The notes below the pieces were generated by a model. That model saw only the letters and a list, made by a program, of their open reading frames with translations, searched no databases and had not been told where the DNA came from. Shown in pieces: positions 23,916 to 32,563 of a DNA stretch of 51,027 nt; position 1 is the stretch's first letter, and each line of letters opens with the position of its first letter. The translations under genes were made by a program, and so were the position numbers. This stretch comes from Microcaldota archaeon. Lineage in GTDB: Archaea > Micrarchaeota > Micrarchaeia > Anstonellales > Anstonellaceae. The DNA lies in assembly GCA_021814005.1 (NCBI GenBank), contig JAKAJC010000007.1, positions 1 to 51,027 on the forward strand. Reading direction: 5' to 3'.

Positions 23916-24977
23916 ATGGGCGACACAAATCCCATTGCCTCTCCCGTTTCATCTCCGATTCTCACCATCACCATTCCAACATACAATCGGGCGAATTTCC
24001 TTCTCCCTTTTCTAAAATCAATCGCGGCCCAGCTGCAGGCCGACAATCTGCAGGATGATGTTGTCGTGCATGTCAATGACAACGCCTCGCCTGATTCCAC
24101 TCAGGCGGATGTGCAGGCATTTCGCGCCGCCAATCCGTGGATGCGCATCACCTACGCGCGCCTTCCCAAAACAGTGAGTCCGGACCAGAATGGCATTCTG
24201 TCCGTGGGGGCGGTGAAAACGCCATGGACCTGGATTATGGCCGATGACGACGCTTTCACGCCGGGCGCCATCGCCTTTGTGACAAGCCGCATCCGTGCTC
24301 TTTCACCAGACATATCTTTCATGACGATTCAGCATGATGTCTATAATTCGGACCTCACGCAGCTGATGATGAAGATATCCGGCGTCATTCATGGAGATCA
24401 TGTCTTCACTGGCCTCTCGCCGCAAATCACGCCTCTTCTCGGCCAGTATGTTTTCATGGGCAAGCACATTTTCCGCACCCAGAAATGGGAGCAGACAGAA
24501 AACATGCAGAAATATGCCGACAGCCGCCTGCTGCTTCTGTATTTCATTTTCTACTGGCTGTCAAAAGGCGAGAAGGTGGCCTTCTACGACCGCCTTTGCG
24601 TGCTGCAGCGCTACAACAATTCGCAGATGGGGGAGCAGGATGTTTTCGAAATATTCTGGGGCGTGCTGCACCACATTCCCACCATGATTTACGAGGTTTC
24701 CCAATCCGAGGAGCAGCGCCGCCACATGCTTGACGCCACTTTCCACCGCTTTGCCCTTCTGAGCTACAAAAAGGCGGAGCCGAGCGGCATTCTCCCGTCC
24801 GCGCGCGACTGGCAGCTTTTCAACGAAGCCAGAAAATTCCACGGTCATGACTGGAGGTTCTGGCTTTTCTACCCGCCCCAGCTTGTCATGCCCCCCGACC
24901 TCACTCGGGCGCTCAAGCCGGTCTATGACTGGGTGCGCACCATCCGCCACAGGGGGCCGGCCGCAAAAAAAGAGTGA
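23916..24977 (+). CDS. Glycosyltransferase family 2
   Basis: The 353-residue GT-A protein has LTITIPTYNRANFLLPFLKS (about 17-36), VVVHVNDNASPDSTQADV, and a DxD-type metal site in TWIMADDDAFTPGA (about 103-116). The C-terminal half has no membrane helix and should define the acceptor. It follows the C-methyltransferase by 16 nt, so it is likely co-transcribed. Confidence 0.9.
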   Translation: MGDTNPIASPVSSPILTITIPTYNRANFLLPFLKSIAAQLQADNLQDDVVVHVNDNASPDSTQADVQAFRAANPWMRITYARLPKTVSPDQNGILSVGAVKTPWTWIMADDDAFTPGAIAFVTSRIRALSPDISFMTIQHDVYNSDLTQLMMKISGVIHGDHVFTGLSPQITPLLGQYVFMGKHIFRTQKWEQTENMQKYADSRLLLLYFIFYWLSKGEKVAFYDRLCVLQRYNNSQMGEQDVFEIFWGVLHHIPTMIYEVSQSEEQRRHMLDATFHRFALLSYKKAEPSGILPSARDWQLFNEARKFHGHDWRFWLFYPPQLVMPPDLTRALKPVYDWVRTIRHRGPAAKKE

Positions 24978-25090
24978 GGGAGAAGGCGAATTTCGCGACG
25001 AGCGCGCCGCCGCCATCACGCTTTTATAATCTGGGGGCTTAATCCAGCTTATCGTTTATCCAGGTACTGCTGTCGCTGCAAGGTTTTTCC
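24978..25090. other. Spacer with TATA-like box
   Basis: TTTTATAAT (about 25021-25029) lies 65 bp before the acetyltransferase ATG, so this transcript would carry a leader of about 40 nt. No gene is visible. Confidence 0.4.
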
Positions 25091-25753
25091 ATGAACGTCT
25101 CGTCTTACGAAACCGACATTCTGGAGATTCTTCACAACATCAAGCATCAAATTCCAGAAACCCGGGCCCACACGCTCATCCCTGTTTATGACAATGGCGT
25201 GCGGGTGGCGCACCTGCGGCTGATAACCTCGGCCGATTTGGGCAGGCCTGAACTCATCCAGCTTCTGGCAAAATGGCGCACCGTGCACGAGCACTGGTTC
25301 CCGGCCCAATTCAAGGTGACCGCCGAGGGCACAAAACGCTGGCTGGAACTGGGCGTGCTGGAATGCAAAGACCGCATCCTCTTCATGCTCGAAGACGAGC
25401 GGAACCAGCCGATAGGGCACATGGGCTTTTACCGTTTCAATTTTGCTGAGCGCCATTGCGAGATAGACAATGTCGTGCGCGGCGAGGCAGCCAAACCCGG
25501 CATAATGACTCCCGCACTGCAGGCGCTGATGCGCTGGGGCCTTGACGTGTTCCAGCCTGCCGAACTCCGCCTTTCAACATATGCTGAAAACGACAAAGCC
25601 ATCTCGCTCTACAAGCGCTGCGGCTTTGAGCCTTATGACAAAACCCCGCTGGTCGCTTCCCGCACTCCGGAGCGCGTGGATTGGGTGCCGGCCAAGGCCG
25701 GGCAGGAGGGCGAGCGTTATTCGCTCTGGATGCGCTTTAAGCCAAATCAATGA
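25091..25753 (+). CDS. GNAT acetyltransferase in sugar cluster
   Basis: The 220-residue protein has a GNAT fold: RILFMLEDERNQPIGHMGFYRFN (strands 3-4), REV-like CEIDNVVRGEAAKPGIMTPALQALMRWGLDVF, and LRLSTYAENDKAISLYKRCGF, a strong GNAT motif B. About 65 N-terminal residues are extra. Because it precedes two PLP aminotransferases, it probably N-acylates an amino sugar, as PseH/WecD-type enzymes do. The substrate is inference. Confidence 0.85.
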   Translation: MNVSSYETDILEILHNIKHQIPETRAHTLIPVYDNGVRVAHLRLITSADLGRPELIQLLAKWRTVHEHWFPAQFKVTAEGTKRWLELGVLECKDRILFMLEDERNQPIGHMGFYRFNFAERHCEIDNVVRGEAAKPGIMTPALQALMRWGLDVFQPAELRLSTYAENDKAISLYKRCGFEPYDKTPLVASRTPERVDWVPAKAGQEGERYSLWMRFKPNQ

Positions 25754-25768
25754 TTTTAGGCGACTCTT

Positions 25769-26929
25769 ATGCAGCTGTCCACACCAAAAGCATCCGAAGA
25801 AATAGAGCATCCCGACATCCGCGTGATGTCAATCGAGTGCGAAAAAGTGGGCGGCATCAATCTTTCACAGGGTGTGTGCGACACGCCGACGCCTCCGGCC
25901 GTTCTCGCGGGGGCCAAGGCCGCGATGGACAAGGGGCTCAACCATTACACCCGCTACGACGGCATACCTGAATTGCGCAAAGCCATCGCCCAAAAAGCGG
26001 ACAAGTTCAACCACATAAAAGCGGACGCCGAATCCGAGATTGTGGTGTCTGCCGGTGCCACAGGCGCGCTTTTTTCCGCCATGCTGGCGCTTCTTCAAAG
26101 CGGGGACGAAGTGGTTTTGTTCGAGCCGTATTACGGCTATCACCTCCAGACAATTCTTGCGGTCGGCGCGCGGCCGCGCTATGTGCGGACCACTCCTCCG
26201 GACTGGAATTTCGAGCTGGCCGATTTGGAGCGCGCGATTACGCCGAAAACAAAAGCCATCATCCTCAACACCCCCTCAAACCCTTCAGGAAAAGTGTTCA
26301 CGCGCGAAGAGCTAAACCAAATCGCCGATGTCTGCGAAAAGCACGACCTGCTGGTGTTTACTGACGAAATCTACGAATATTTCACATATGACGGCGTCGA
26401 GCACATCAGTCCGGCCTCCCTGCCGAAACTGCGCGGGCGGACCATCACCATATCGGGCCCGTCGAAAACATTCAGCATCACCGGCTGGCGTGTCGGCTAC
26501 TGCATCTGCGGCCTGGAGCAGAAAGAGCGCATAGGCAACGCGAACGACCTTCTTTACGTATGCTCACCTTCCCCGCTGCAGGCCGGAGTGGCGGCGGGCA
26601 TGGAAAGCCTGCCGGCCTCGTTTTACGAATCGCTGTGCAAAATGTACAAGACAAAGCGGGACATGCTCTGCCAAACTCTCAAAACAGCCGGCCTTACACC
26701 ATATGTTCCAAAAGGGGCCTACTATGTGCTGGCTGATGTCAGCCGCCTGCCGGGCAGCGGCAGCAAAGAGAAGGCGATGCACCTGCTCCGCACCGCCGGA
26801 GTTGCGACTGTTCCGGGCCGGGCGTTTTATCATGATAAAAGCGGCGAGCACCTTGTGCGCTTCTGCTTTGCAAAAAACGATTCGGATTTGCAGGAAGCCT
26901 GCGCGCGCCTGCGCAAACTGAAAATTTGA
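25769..26929 (+). CDS. Class I/II PLP-dependent aminotransferase
   Basis: This 386-residue fold-type I enzyme resembles the aspartate/aromatic aminotransferase family. It has GGINLSQGVCDTPTPPAV, HYTRYDGIPELRKAIA, IILNTPSNPSGKVFTREEL, FTDEIYEYFTYDG and the PLP-lysine segment SGPSKTFSITGWRVGY. This family acts on amino acids rather than nucleotide sugars, so its presence here may supply an amino donor, make a keto acid for the ThDP or aldolase enzymes, or provide an amino acid decoration. It lies 15 nt after the GNAT gene. Confidence 0.92.
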   Translation: MQLSTPKASEEIEHPDIRVMSIECEKVGGINLSQGVCDTPTPPAVLAGAKAAMDKGLNHYTRYDGIPELRKAIAQKADKFNHIKADAESEIVVSAGATGALFSAMLALLQSGDEVVLFEPYYGYHLQTILAVGARPRYVRTTPPDWNFELADLERAITPKTKAIILNTPSNPSGKVFTREELNQIADVCEKHDLLVFTDEIYEYFTYDGVEHISPASLPKLRGRTITISGPSKTFSITGWRVGYCICGLEQKERIGNANDLLYVCSPSPLQAGVAAGMESLPASFYESLCKMYKTKRDMLCQTLKTAGLTPYVPKGAYYVLADVSRLPGSGSKEKAMHLLRTAGVATVPGRAFYHDKSGEHLVRFCFAKNDSDLQEACARLRKLKI

Positions 26930-26951
26930 TTTGCTTGAACGGGGGATTTCT

Positions 26952-28082
26952 ATGGAAAAGAAATATTCTACAAAGAAAATCAGTTTCGCCGGCCCGTGGA
27001 TTACGAAAAAAGAGGAGGAATACATGCTCGACGCCGTCCGGAACGGCTGGTACGCGACATTTGACAAGGACATAATCCTCTTCGAGAAAACCATGCGCGA
27101 CTACATGGGCATGAAGCACGCGCTCGGCACCCATTGCTGCACCCAGTCGCTGCATCTTGCCGCCGCTTCCATGGGTCTGGGCGCAGGGGACGAGGTGATA
27201 TGCACCGATTTCTCCTGGGTGGCCACGGCCTACTCATTTGTCTACACCGGCGCAAAGGCGGTGTTTGTGGACATCGACCCCGACAGCTGGTGCATCGACC
27301 CTGCCGCCATCGAGAAAGCCATCACCCCGAAATCGAAGGCAATCATGCTGGTGCACACCTTCGGACATCCAGCGCAGATGGACGAAATCATGGAAATCGC
27401 GCAGAAGCACAACCTGCGCGTGATTGAGGATGCCGCGCCGTCTCTTGGCGCCAAATTCAAGGGCAAACTTGTCGGAACTTTTGGCGATGTCGGCTGCATC
27501 AGCTTTCACGGTGCAAAAATCGCGGCTTCGGGCGAAGGCGGCGTTTTCCTGACAAACAACGACGAGTTATACGAAAAGGCCAAACTGCTCGCATCGATGG
27601 GCCGCACAGACTCCAAGGCCGTATTCTGGTCAGACCAGGTCGGTTACCAGTACACAATCGGCAACCTCCCCGCAGCCATGGCGCGGGCGCAGGTGGAGCG
27701 CATCGACGAACTGGTGGCAAACAAGAGGAAAATCTTTGACTGGTATTACGAACGCCTGGGCGACGTGGAAGGCATCAAGATACTCAAGGAGAAAAAAGAC
27801 TGTTTTTCGAACTATTGCTATCCTTCCATGCTGCTTGAGGATTCGCTCAAGTGCGACCGGGACGAGCTCATCCGTCAGTTGAAGGCCCGCAACATCCATC
27901 CGCGCCCCGCGTTCCCCCGCATGAGCCGCTTCCCGATGTTCGAAGCGCGGTTCCCCAATCCGGAAAGCGCTTTGGTGGAGCGCAGGGGAGTCTCGCTGCC
28001 GGCAGCGCACAATCTGGTGGAAGAGGACGTGGATTTCGTGTGCGAAAGCATCCTCGAGCTGACCGGCAAGAAATCGAAATAG
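26952..28082 (+). CDS. DegT/DnrJ/EryC1 sugar aminotransferase
   Basis: The 376-residue protein is a nucleotide-sugar aminotransferase of the ArnB/PerA family. It has NGWYATFDKDIILFEK, GDEVICTDFSWVATAYSFVY, VIEDAAPSLGAKFKGKLVG and the PLP-lysine segment ISFHGAK (Lys about 189). With Gmd in the island, GDP-perosamine synthesis is the leading guess, followed by N-acetylation by the GNAT protein; CDP- or dTDP-4-keto sugars are other candidates. The ATG at 26952 is chosen by homology. A T-rich tract (28091-28119) follows. Confidence 0.93.
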   Translation: MEKKYSTKKISFAGPWITKKEEEYMLDAVRNGWYATFDKDIILFEKTMRDYMGMKHALGTHCCTQSLHLAAASMGLGAGDEVICTDFSWVATAYSFVYTGAKAVFVDIDPDSWCIDPAAIEKAITPKSKAIMLVHTFGHPAQMDEIMEIAQKHNLRVIEDAAPSLGAKFKGKLVGTFGDVGCISFHGAKIAASGEGGVFLTNNDELYEKAKLLASMGRTDSKAVFWSDQVGYQYTIGNLPAAMARAQVERIDELVANKRKIFDWYYERLGDVEGIKILKEKKDCFSNYCYPSMLLEDSLKCDRDELIRQLKARNIHPRPAFPRMSRFPMFEARFPNPESALVERRGVSLPAAHNLVEEDVDFVCESILELTGKKSK

Positions 28083-28090
28083 GCAGCCAA

Positions 28091-28119
28091 AATTTTCTTT
28101 GTTCTTTTCTTTTTGTTTT
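28091..28119 (+). terminator. T-rich terminator between convergent genes
   Basis: The 39-bp gap between the DegT gene and the convergent ThDP gene has four T-runs of 4-5 nt (TTTTC, TTTTC, TTTTTG, TTTTTA), typical of archaeal termination. Confidence 0.5.
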
Positions 28120-28121
28120 TA

Positions 28122-29936
28122 TCAGCTGTCCCAGCCCTCGTACATGTCAATGAGCATGTTCTCCTTGAGCTCTTTTCTCGGCAGGAGCGGAGTCAAATCC
28201 TCCAGCGGCCTGCTCACCAGCTGGCCTTGCTCATTCTGATAGGTGCTGCCTTTGGTGTCAAGCCCTTTTTTGGGCGACATCATCACTTCGCACATCGCAG
28301 CGCCCTTGATTGAGAGGAATTCCTTGATTTGCTTCTGCAAATCAGCATTGTTTGTCAGGCGGCGGTAAGGCAGCCCGTACGCAACAGATATCTTTTCCAT
28401 GTCCGGCAGGCCGACTCCCGTGTCCGGGTCGGTGGCCACGAAATGCGAATTGAACAGGTTCTTCTGAGTTTCGCGAATGGACAAATATCCGAAATTGTTT
28501 ATCACAAATATTTTGATTGGCAGGTGGTAATGCACTATGGTCTGGAGTTCCTGGATGTTGAGCTGTATGCTTCCATCCCCCGCCAGGCAGACAATCTGTT
28601 TCTGCCGCCCTTCGGCAACCGCGGCGCCTATCGCGGCCGGAAGGTCGTATCCCATCGACGCGCATCCGGAATTGAAAATCACCCTCTGCCCGGATTTGAT
28701 GTCAAACGCCTGGTAGGGGCCGATGCACGCGAATCCATCGGTGCATACCACTGTCTCATTCTCTTTCATCGCATTGGACAGCTCCTTGACAAACGCATAG
28801 AGATTGACATAGTCTTTCTCCTTGTAATGCTCAGGGCGCACAACCGGATATTTCGCGTTTATTTTCATGCAATACTGCATCCATTCCTTTTTTTCAGCCA
28901 GCCCGCCGCTCCCCACTTTGTCAAGCAGTTTCTGTATGAAAACAGCGGCGTCCGCCACCACTGGCATGTCGGGATGAATTGTGGGCTTTCGCAATTCGGC
29001 CTCATCAATGTCAACAACAATCTTGTAAGCCGCCCTTGCGAACATCTTGTAATTATAGCTCACCATGCGCGTGTTGAGCCTGGTGCCGATGCACAAAAGC
29101 AAATCAGAATTCTGCACGATGAAATTCCCGCCTCTGGGGCCCAGCGTCCCCTGCCTTCCCTGATAATATGGGTTATTTGCCTCAATCAGGTCAAAGCCGG
29201 TGAATGAGGTGATTACCGGCACCTTGAGTTTTTGCACCAGTTCAAGCAATTTTTCCTGCGCGTGCGCGATGCGGATTCCTTTTCCAATCAAAAGGACCGG
29301 CCGCTTGGCCTTTGCGAGCCGCGATGCCGTGTCCTGCACCTGTTTGTCGAGTCTGGCCATGTCGGCATTTTCTTTCATCTCGCTCCTGTCAAATCCCCTG
29401 AGCTTGTCGGGTTCAATCTGCGATGACTGCACGTCGAGCGGAATGTCAATCCAGCAAGGCCCGGGCCGCCCATGGCGCGCGAGATAGAACGCTTTTTCCA
29501 GATGATAGCGGATGTCTTGGGGGTTGTCGACAACTGCCGCGTATTTTGTGACCGGCTTGACCATGTCGATGATATTGATTTCCTGGTCGCCAAGCTGGCG
29601 CAATTCAGGGAACGGGCGCATGGTTTCGCGCTTGACCTGTCCTGATACCACCACGCTGGGCACAGAATCCAGCCACGCCCCTATGACGCCTGTAAGCGTA
29701 TTGGTGCTGCCCGGCCCTGTTGTGACAAGCGCCACTCCCACATCTCCCCTGTCCCGCGCATATCCTTCCATTGCCATGGCGCACGCCTGCTCATGCAGGT
29801 TGCACACATATTTGATTTTTCCATGGCTGCCAAGGCTGTCTATGAGGTGCATGCAGCCGCCGCCAGACAGGGTGAAGATGTCGTGCACGCCTTGGCGGTA
29901 AATGAAGTCAATCACATAATCGGAGAGTTTAGTCAT
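28122..29936 (-). CDS. ThDP-dependent acetolactate synthase-like enzyme
   Basis: The 604-residue protein is a thiamine diphosphate enzyme of the acetohydroxyacid synthase superfamily. It has the N-terminal activating Glu in NLHEQACAMAMEGYAR (about 46-62), TTGPGSTNTLTGVIGAW, and the C-terminal ThDP/metal motif GDGSIQLN...NN with 24 residues between. It is last in an operon with rfbF and rfbG, so a sugar substrate is likely. The closest known precedent is YerE, which transfers a two-carbon unit from pyruvate to CDP-4-keto-3,6-dideoxyglucose in yersiniose synthesis. Ordinary branched-chain amino acid synthesis is less likely, as no small subunit or ilvC is near. Confidence 0.85.
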   Translation of the reverse strand: MTKLSDYVIDFIYRQGVHDIFTLSGGGCMHLIDSLGSHGKIKYVCNLHEQACAMAMEGYARDRGDVGVALVTTGPGSTNTLTGVIGAWLDSVPSVVVSGQVKRETMRPFPELRQLGDQEINIIDMVKPVTKYAAVVDNPQDIRYHLEKAFYLARHGRPGPCWIDIPLDVQSSQIEPDKLRGFDRSEMKENADMARLDKQVQDTASRLAKAKRPVLLIGKGIRIAHAQEKLLELVQKLKVPVITSFTGFDLIEANNPYYQGRQGTLGPRGGNFIVQNSDLLLCIGTRLNTRMVSYNYKMFARAAYKIVVDIDEAELRKPTIHPDMPVVADAAVFIQKLLDKVGSGGLAEKKEWMQYCMKINAKYPVVRPEHYKEKDYVNLYAFVKELSNAMKENETVVCTDGFACIGPYQAFDIKSGQRVIFNSGCASMGYDLPAAIGAAVAEGRQKQIVCLAGDGSIQLNIQELQTIVHYHLPIKIFVINNFGYLSIRETQKNLFNSHFVATDPDTGVGLPDMEKISVAYGLPYRRLTNNADLQKQIKEFLSIKGAAMCEVMMSPKKGLDTKGSTYQNEQGQLVSRPLEDLTPLLPRKELKENMLIDMYEGWDS

Positions 29937-29967
29937 AATTCCAGCCTCTTTCTTTTGGTCCGGCCCG

Positions 29968-31038
29968 TTATTTCAGCAGGGCGCGCAGTTCGGCAATGGC
30001 CGCGCTGAATTCTTCAGCAGTGAAATCATCAACTTTCTCCACCTTGAAATTCTGCCGCGGCAGGACAAGGCTCAATCCGCTTCCTACGCGTTTTTTGTCT
30101 TTTTTCATGGCCTCAAGAATGCGGGTCTCGCCATCAAGATGCAAATCACTGGTATTTAATGTGATATTGGGCCTGACGCATTCCGCAATCTGCCCGAAGC
30201 GGGCTGCGGTTATGCTGCCGCGTTTTTTCGAGGCGATGGCGGCGAAAAGGATGCCGGCCATTACGCCTATTCCATGCGGCACCCGGTAATCCGATGCTGT
30301 CTCAAGAGCATGGCCGAAGCAATGGCCGTAATTGAGCAGATTGCGCCTGCCCTTGTCGAATTCGTCTTCCTGAATAAATTCGGCCTTGATGCGGAGGCTT
30401 TTTTGCACAATAAGCCCGATTTTTTTGCTGTCATCTTTTCTTATGCGCGCTAGCCCGCCGATTGCGTCGAGGTCGGCCTCGCTTTTCGCGTCAATGAGGT
30501 GCAGTTTCACGACCTCTCCCATTCCGCTGTGAAAGTCAAGGTCAGAGAGCGTCTTTACGAACGACGTTTCGATGAAAATGCTCTTGGGCGGACAGAATGT
30601 GCCGAGCAGATTTTTGTATTGCTTGTAATTGAGCGAGGTTTTTCCCCCGATGCAGCTGTCGGCCTGCGCCAGCAGCGTGGTCGGCACAAAGCACCAGTCA
30701 ATGCCGCGATAGAGCGTCGAGGCCGCAAATCCGGCCACATCCTGTGTGATGCCCCCTCCAATCGCAACCAGAGTCGAGTTGCGCTTGGCCGCGCGTTCAA
30801 TCATCTTGTCATAAATCAGATTCGCCCCGTCCAGACTCTTGTTCTCTTCAGTCGCCTCAAAGCTGATTATTGCCTCTTGTGGTATTGCCGAGAGCTGTTT
30901 GGAATAGAGCCGCTGGACGTTGGCGTCGATGACATACGCCGCATTGGGCATGGCGGCGAGACTGCGCACGAAATCGAATTCCTGGCCGAAAAAAGCCGAA
31001 TATGGTCCAGTCCGAGACTTGATTTCCAACTTTAACAC
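29968..31038 (-). CDS. AroB-like sugar phosphate cyclase / 3-dehydroquinate synthase family
   Basis: The 356-residue protein has the DHQS-family motifs: NAD-binding GGGITQDVAGFAASTLYRGI, PTTLLAQADSCIGGKTSLN, the metal-site GMGEVVKLHLI and NYGHCFGHALE, and PHGIGVMAGILF. The start is a GTG at 31038 overlapping the stop of the SDR gene. The context is a sugar operon without other shikimate genes, and archaea usually make dehydroquinate by another route. It may therefore cyclise a sugar phosphate or keto sugar, as 2-epi-5-epi-valiolone-type synthases do. True DHQ synthase activity is the main alternative. Confidence 0.88.
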   Translation of the reverse strand: MLKLEIKSRTGPYSAFFGQEFDFVRSLAAMPNAAYVIDANVQRLYSKQLSAIPQEAIISFEATEENKSLDGANLIYDKMIERAAKRNSTLVAIGGGITQDVAGFAASTLYRGIDWCFVPTTLLAQADSCIGGKTSLNYKQYKNLLGTFCPPKSIFIETSFVKTLSDLDFHSGMGEVVKLHLIDAKSEADLDAIGGLARIRKDDSKKIGLIVQKSLRIKAEFIQEDEFDKGRRNLLNYGHCFGHALETASDYRVPHGIGVMAGILFAAIASKKRGSITAARFGQIAECVRPNITLNTSDLHLDGETRILEAMKKDKKRVGSGLSLVLPRQNFKVEKVDDFTAEEFSAAIAELRALLK

Positions 31039-31709
31039 GATGTGAAGCCTCCGTCCGCGATGATAATCTGCCCCGTAAGATAAGTGTTGTCTTCAGAGAC
31101 GAGAAATCTCACCACTTTGGCGATTTCATCCGGCTGGGCGAAGCGGCGCAATGGAATGTTGGGCAGGATTATTTTGCGGTCCTCCTCGCCAACGTTCTTT
31201 CTGGTGAGCTCGGTCTCGGTATAGCCCGGGCAGACCGAATTTACCAAAATGTTGTAAGGCCCCAATTCGACTGCCAGTGCTTTGGTGATTCCGTTGATGC
31301 CGAATTTGGTGGCCGAATAGACGGTGCGCTTTTCCTTTGAAACAACGCCGAATATGGAGCTGATGTTGACGATTCGCCCCCATTTCTTCTGTTTCATGCC
31401 CGCGCTGGCCATGCGCGCGAGCTTGAGCGGGCCTACGAGGTTGACCGCCATCATCTCGTCAATGTCATTGTCTTTGATGGCTTCGAGCGGGGAGATGTTG
31501 TTGATGCCCGCCACATTGATTAGTATGTCAAAAGAAGCTCCCTGGTTTTTTTCCAAAAATCTGGCCAGTGATTTGTCATCTGCCAAATCAAGCTCTGCCC
31601 GCTCGGGCGCCACCACTTCGTAGCCCGCGCCGGCCAGCTCGTTTTTTATGGCCTCGCCGATGCCCCGGCTTCCGCCGGTCAGTAGGACTTTTCGTTTTTT
31701 CATTGTCAT
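31032..31709 (-). CDS. Short-chain dehydrogenase/reductase (FabG-like)
   Basis: The 225-residue classical SDR has LTGGSRGIGEAI (TGxxxGIG), the NVAGINN segment, catalytic Ser in NISSIFG and the YSATK Tyr/Lys pair, and ends in GGFTSC. The ATG at 31709 overlaps the upstream aldolase stop (TAATG), and its own stop overlaps the AroB-like start, showing tight coupling. It likely reduces a keto group made by a neighbouring enzyme. The frame stays open farther upstream, but that part lies inside the aldolase gene. Confidence 0.92.
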   Translation of the reverse strand: MTMKKRKVLLTGGSRGIGEAIKNELAGAGYEVVAPERAELDLADDKSLARFLEKNQGASFDILINVAGINNISPLEAIKDNDIDEMMAVNLVGPLKLARMASAGMKQKKWGRIVNISSIFGVVSKEKRTVYSATKFGINGITKALAVELGPYNILVNSVCPGYTETELTRKNVGEEDRKIILPNIPLRRFAQPDEIAKVVRFLVSEDNTYLTGQIIIADGGFTSC

Positions 31710-32527
31710 TACCCGCACAATTTGTCGATATTGGTGACCTCGTTTCTGAGGCGCTTCTGCAGCATCTCGATGCGCACGTCGTCCTCTTTGAAGATGCGGC
31801 CGTAATACTCCTTCTTGAGCTGCAGCCACAAAAGCTCGAATTCGACTGCTTTGAGAATTCCGTCATGGAGCTCCAATCGGTCGCTCTTCGGATTCTCGAA
31901 CACAACCTTGCGCGTTTCGTACCTGTCAAGAATGCCTTTCTTGGCGAGGCGCTGGATGAAGTCGATTGAATCTGTGGAGATGCCGCCGCCCATGCAGCAG
32001 CGGAACCCCTTTGCTTTTGATTTGGTGAATATGTCTTCGCAGACAGCGTACATCTCCTCGCCGTTGATTTTGTCGCGGCCGAGGTCCAGCGAGCCGCTCA
32101 TGTCCACCCTGCCCAGCACGATGTTCTTGAGCTTGTTGATGCCCTTCTCGGCGTAAATCGCATCAAGGTTCTGGTGCGCGGTCTTTGTCTCTACGTTGAT
32201 GCCGAACTCGATGCTTTCCTTCTCTTCGGGCGTGATGTGCTTGTCGAGCGCCTGAAGGAACTTGCGGGCGGCATACGGAGTCTCCACCATCGGCGCCACG
32301 ATTCCGCTCACGCCCAGATGCATTGCCTCGTAGAGGTTGCTCAGCGCCTCGGGCCCGCCGATTTTGATGACAAGGCCGACGTCGCTCTCCTGCGCAATCT
32401 CCTTGAGCCGCATCAGCTCGTTCATGCGCGAGGCTTCGGTCTCGAATTCAGCCTTGAGCATGACAACCGAATAGTCTTTTTTCATCTGCTTCAAAAGTTG
32501 GACCAGACTGCATTCCAGTTTGTTCAT
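31709..32527 (-). CDS. HpcH/HpaI aldolase or citrate lyase beta family protein
   Basis: The 272-residue protein resembles class II pyruvate aldolases and CitE-like lyases: VVMLKAEFETEASR, IKIGGPEALSNLYEAMHLGV, the metal-site VAPMVETPYAARKF, and GRVDMSGSLDLG, matching the conserved Glu and Asp ligands. Such enzymes make or break C-C bonds next to a pyruvoyl or acyl group. The ATG at 32527 has GAGTG 6 nt before it. It is coupled to the SDR downstream and follows rfbG by 36 nt. The substrate is unknown. Confidence 0.82.
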   Translation of the reverse strand: MNKLECSLVQLLKQMKKDYSVVMLKAEFETEASRMNELMRLKEIAQESDVGLVIKIGGPEALSNLYEAMHLGVSGIVAPMVETPYAARKFLQALDKHITPEEKESIEFGINVETKTAHQNLDAIYAEKGINKLKNIVLGRVDMSGSLDLGRDKINGEEMYAVCEDIFTKSKAKGFRCCMGGGISTDSIDFIQRLAKKGILDRYETRKVVFENPKSDRLELHDGILKAVEFELLWLQLKKEYYGRIFKEDDVRIEMLQKRLRNEVTNIDKLCG

Positions 32528-32563
32528 ATGCATCACTCAGCCGTATTTCAGTATTTTTTGCGC

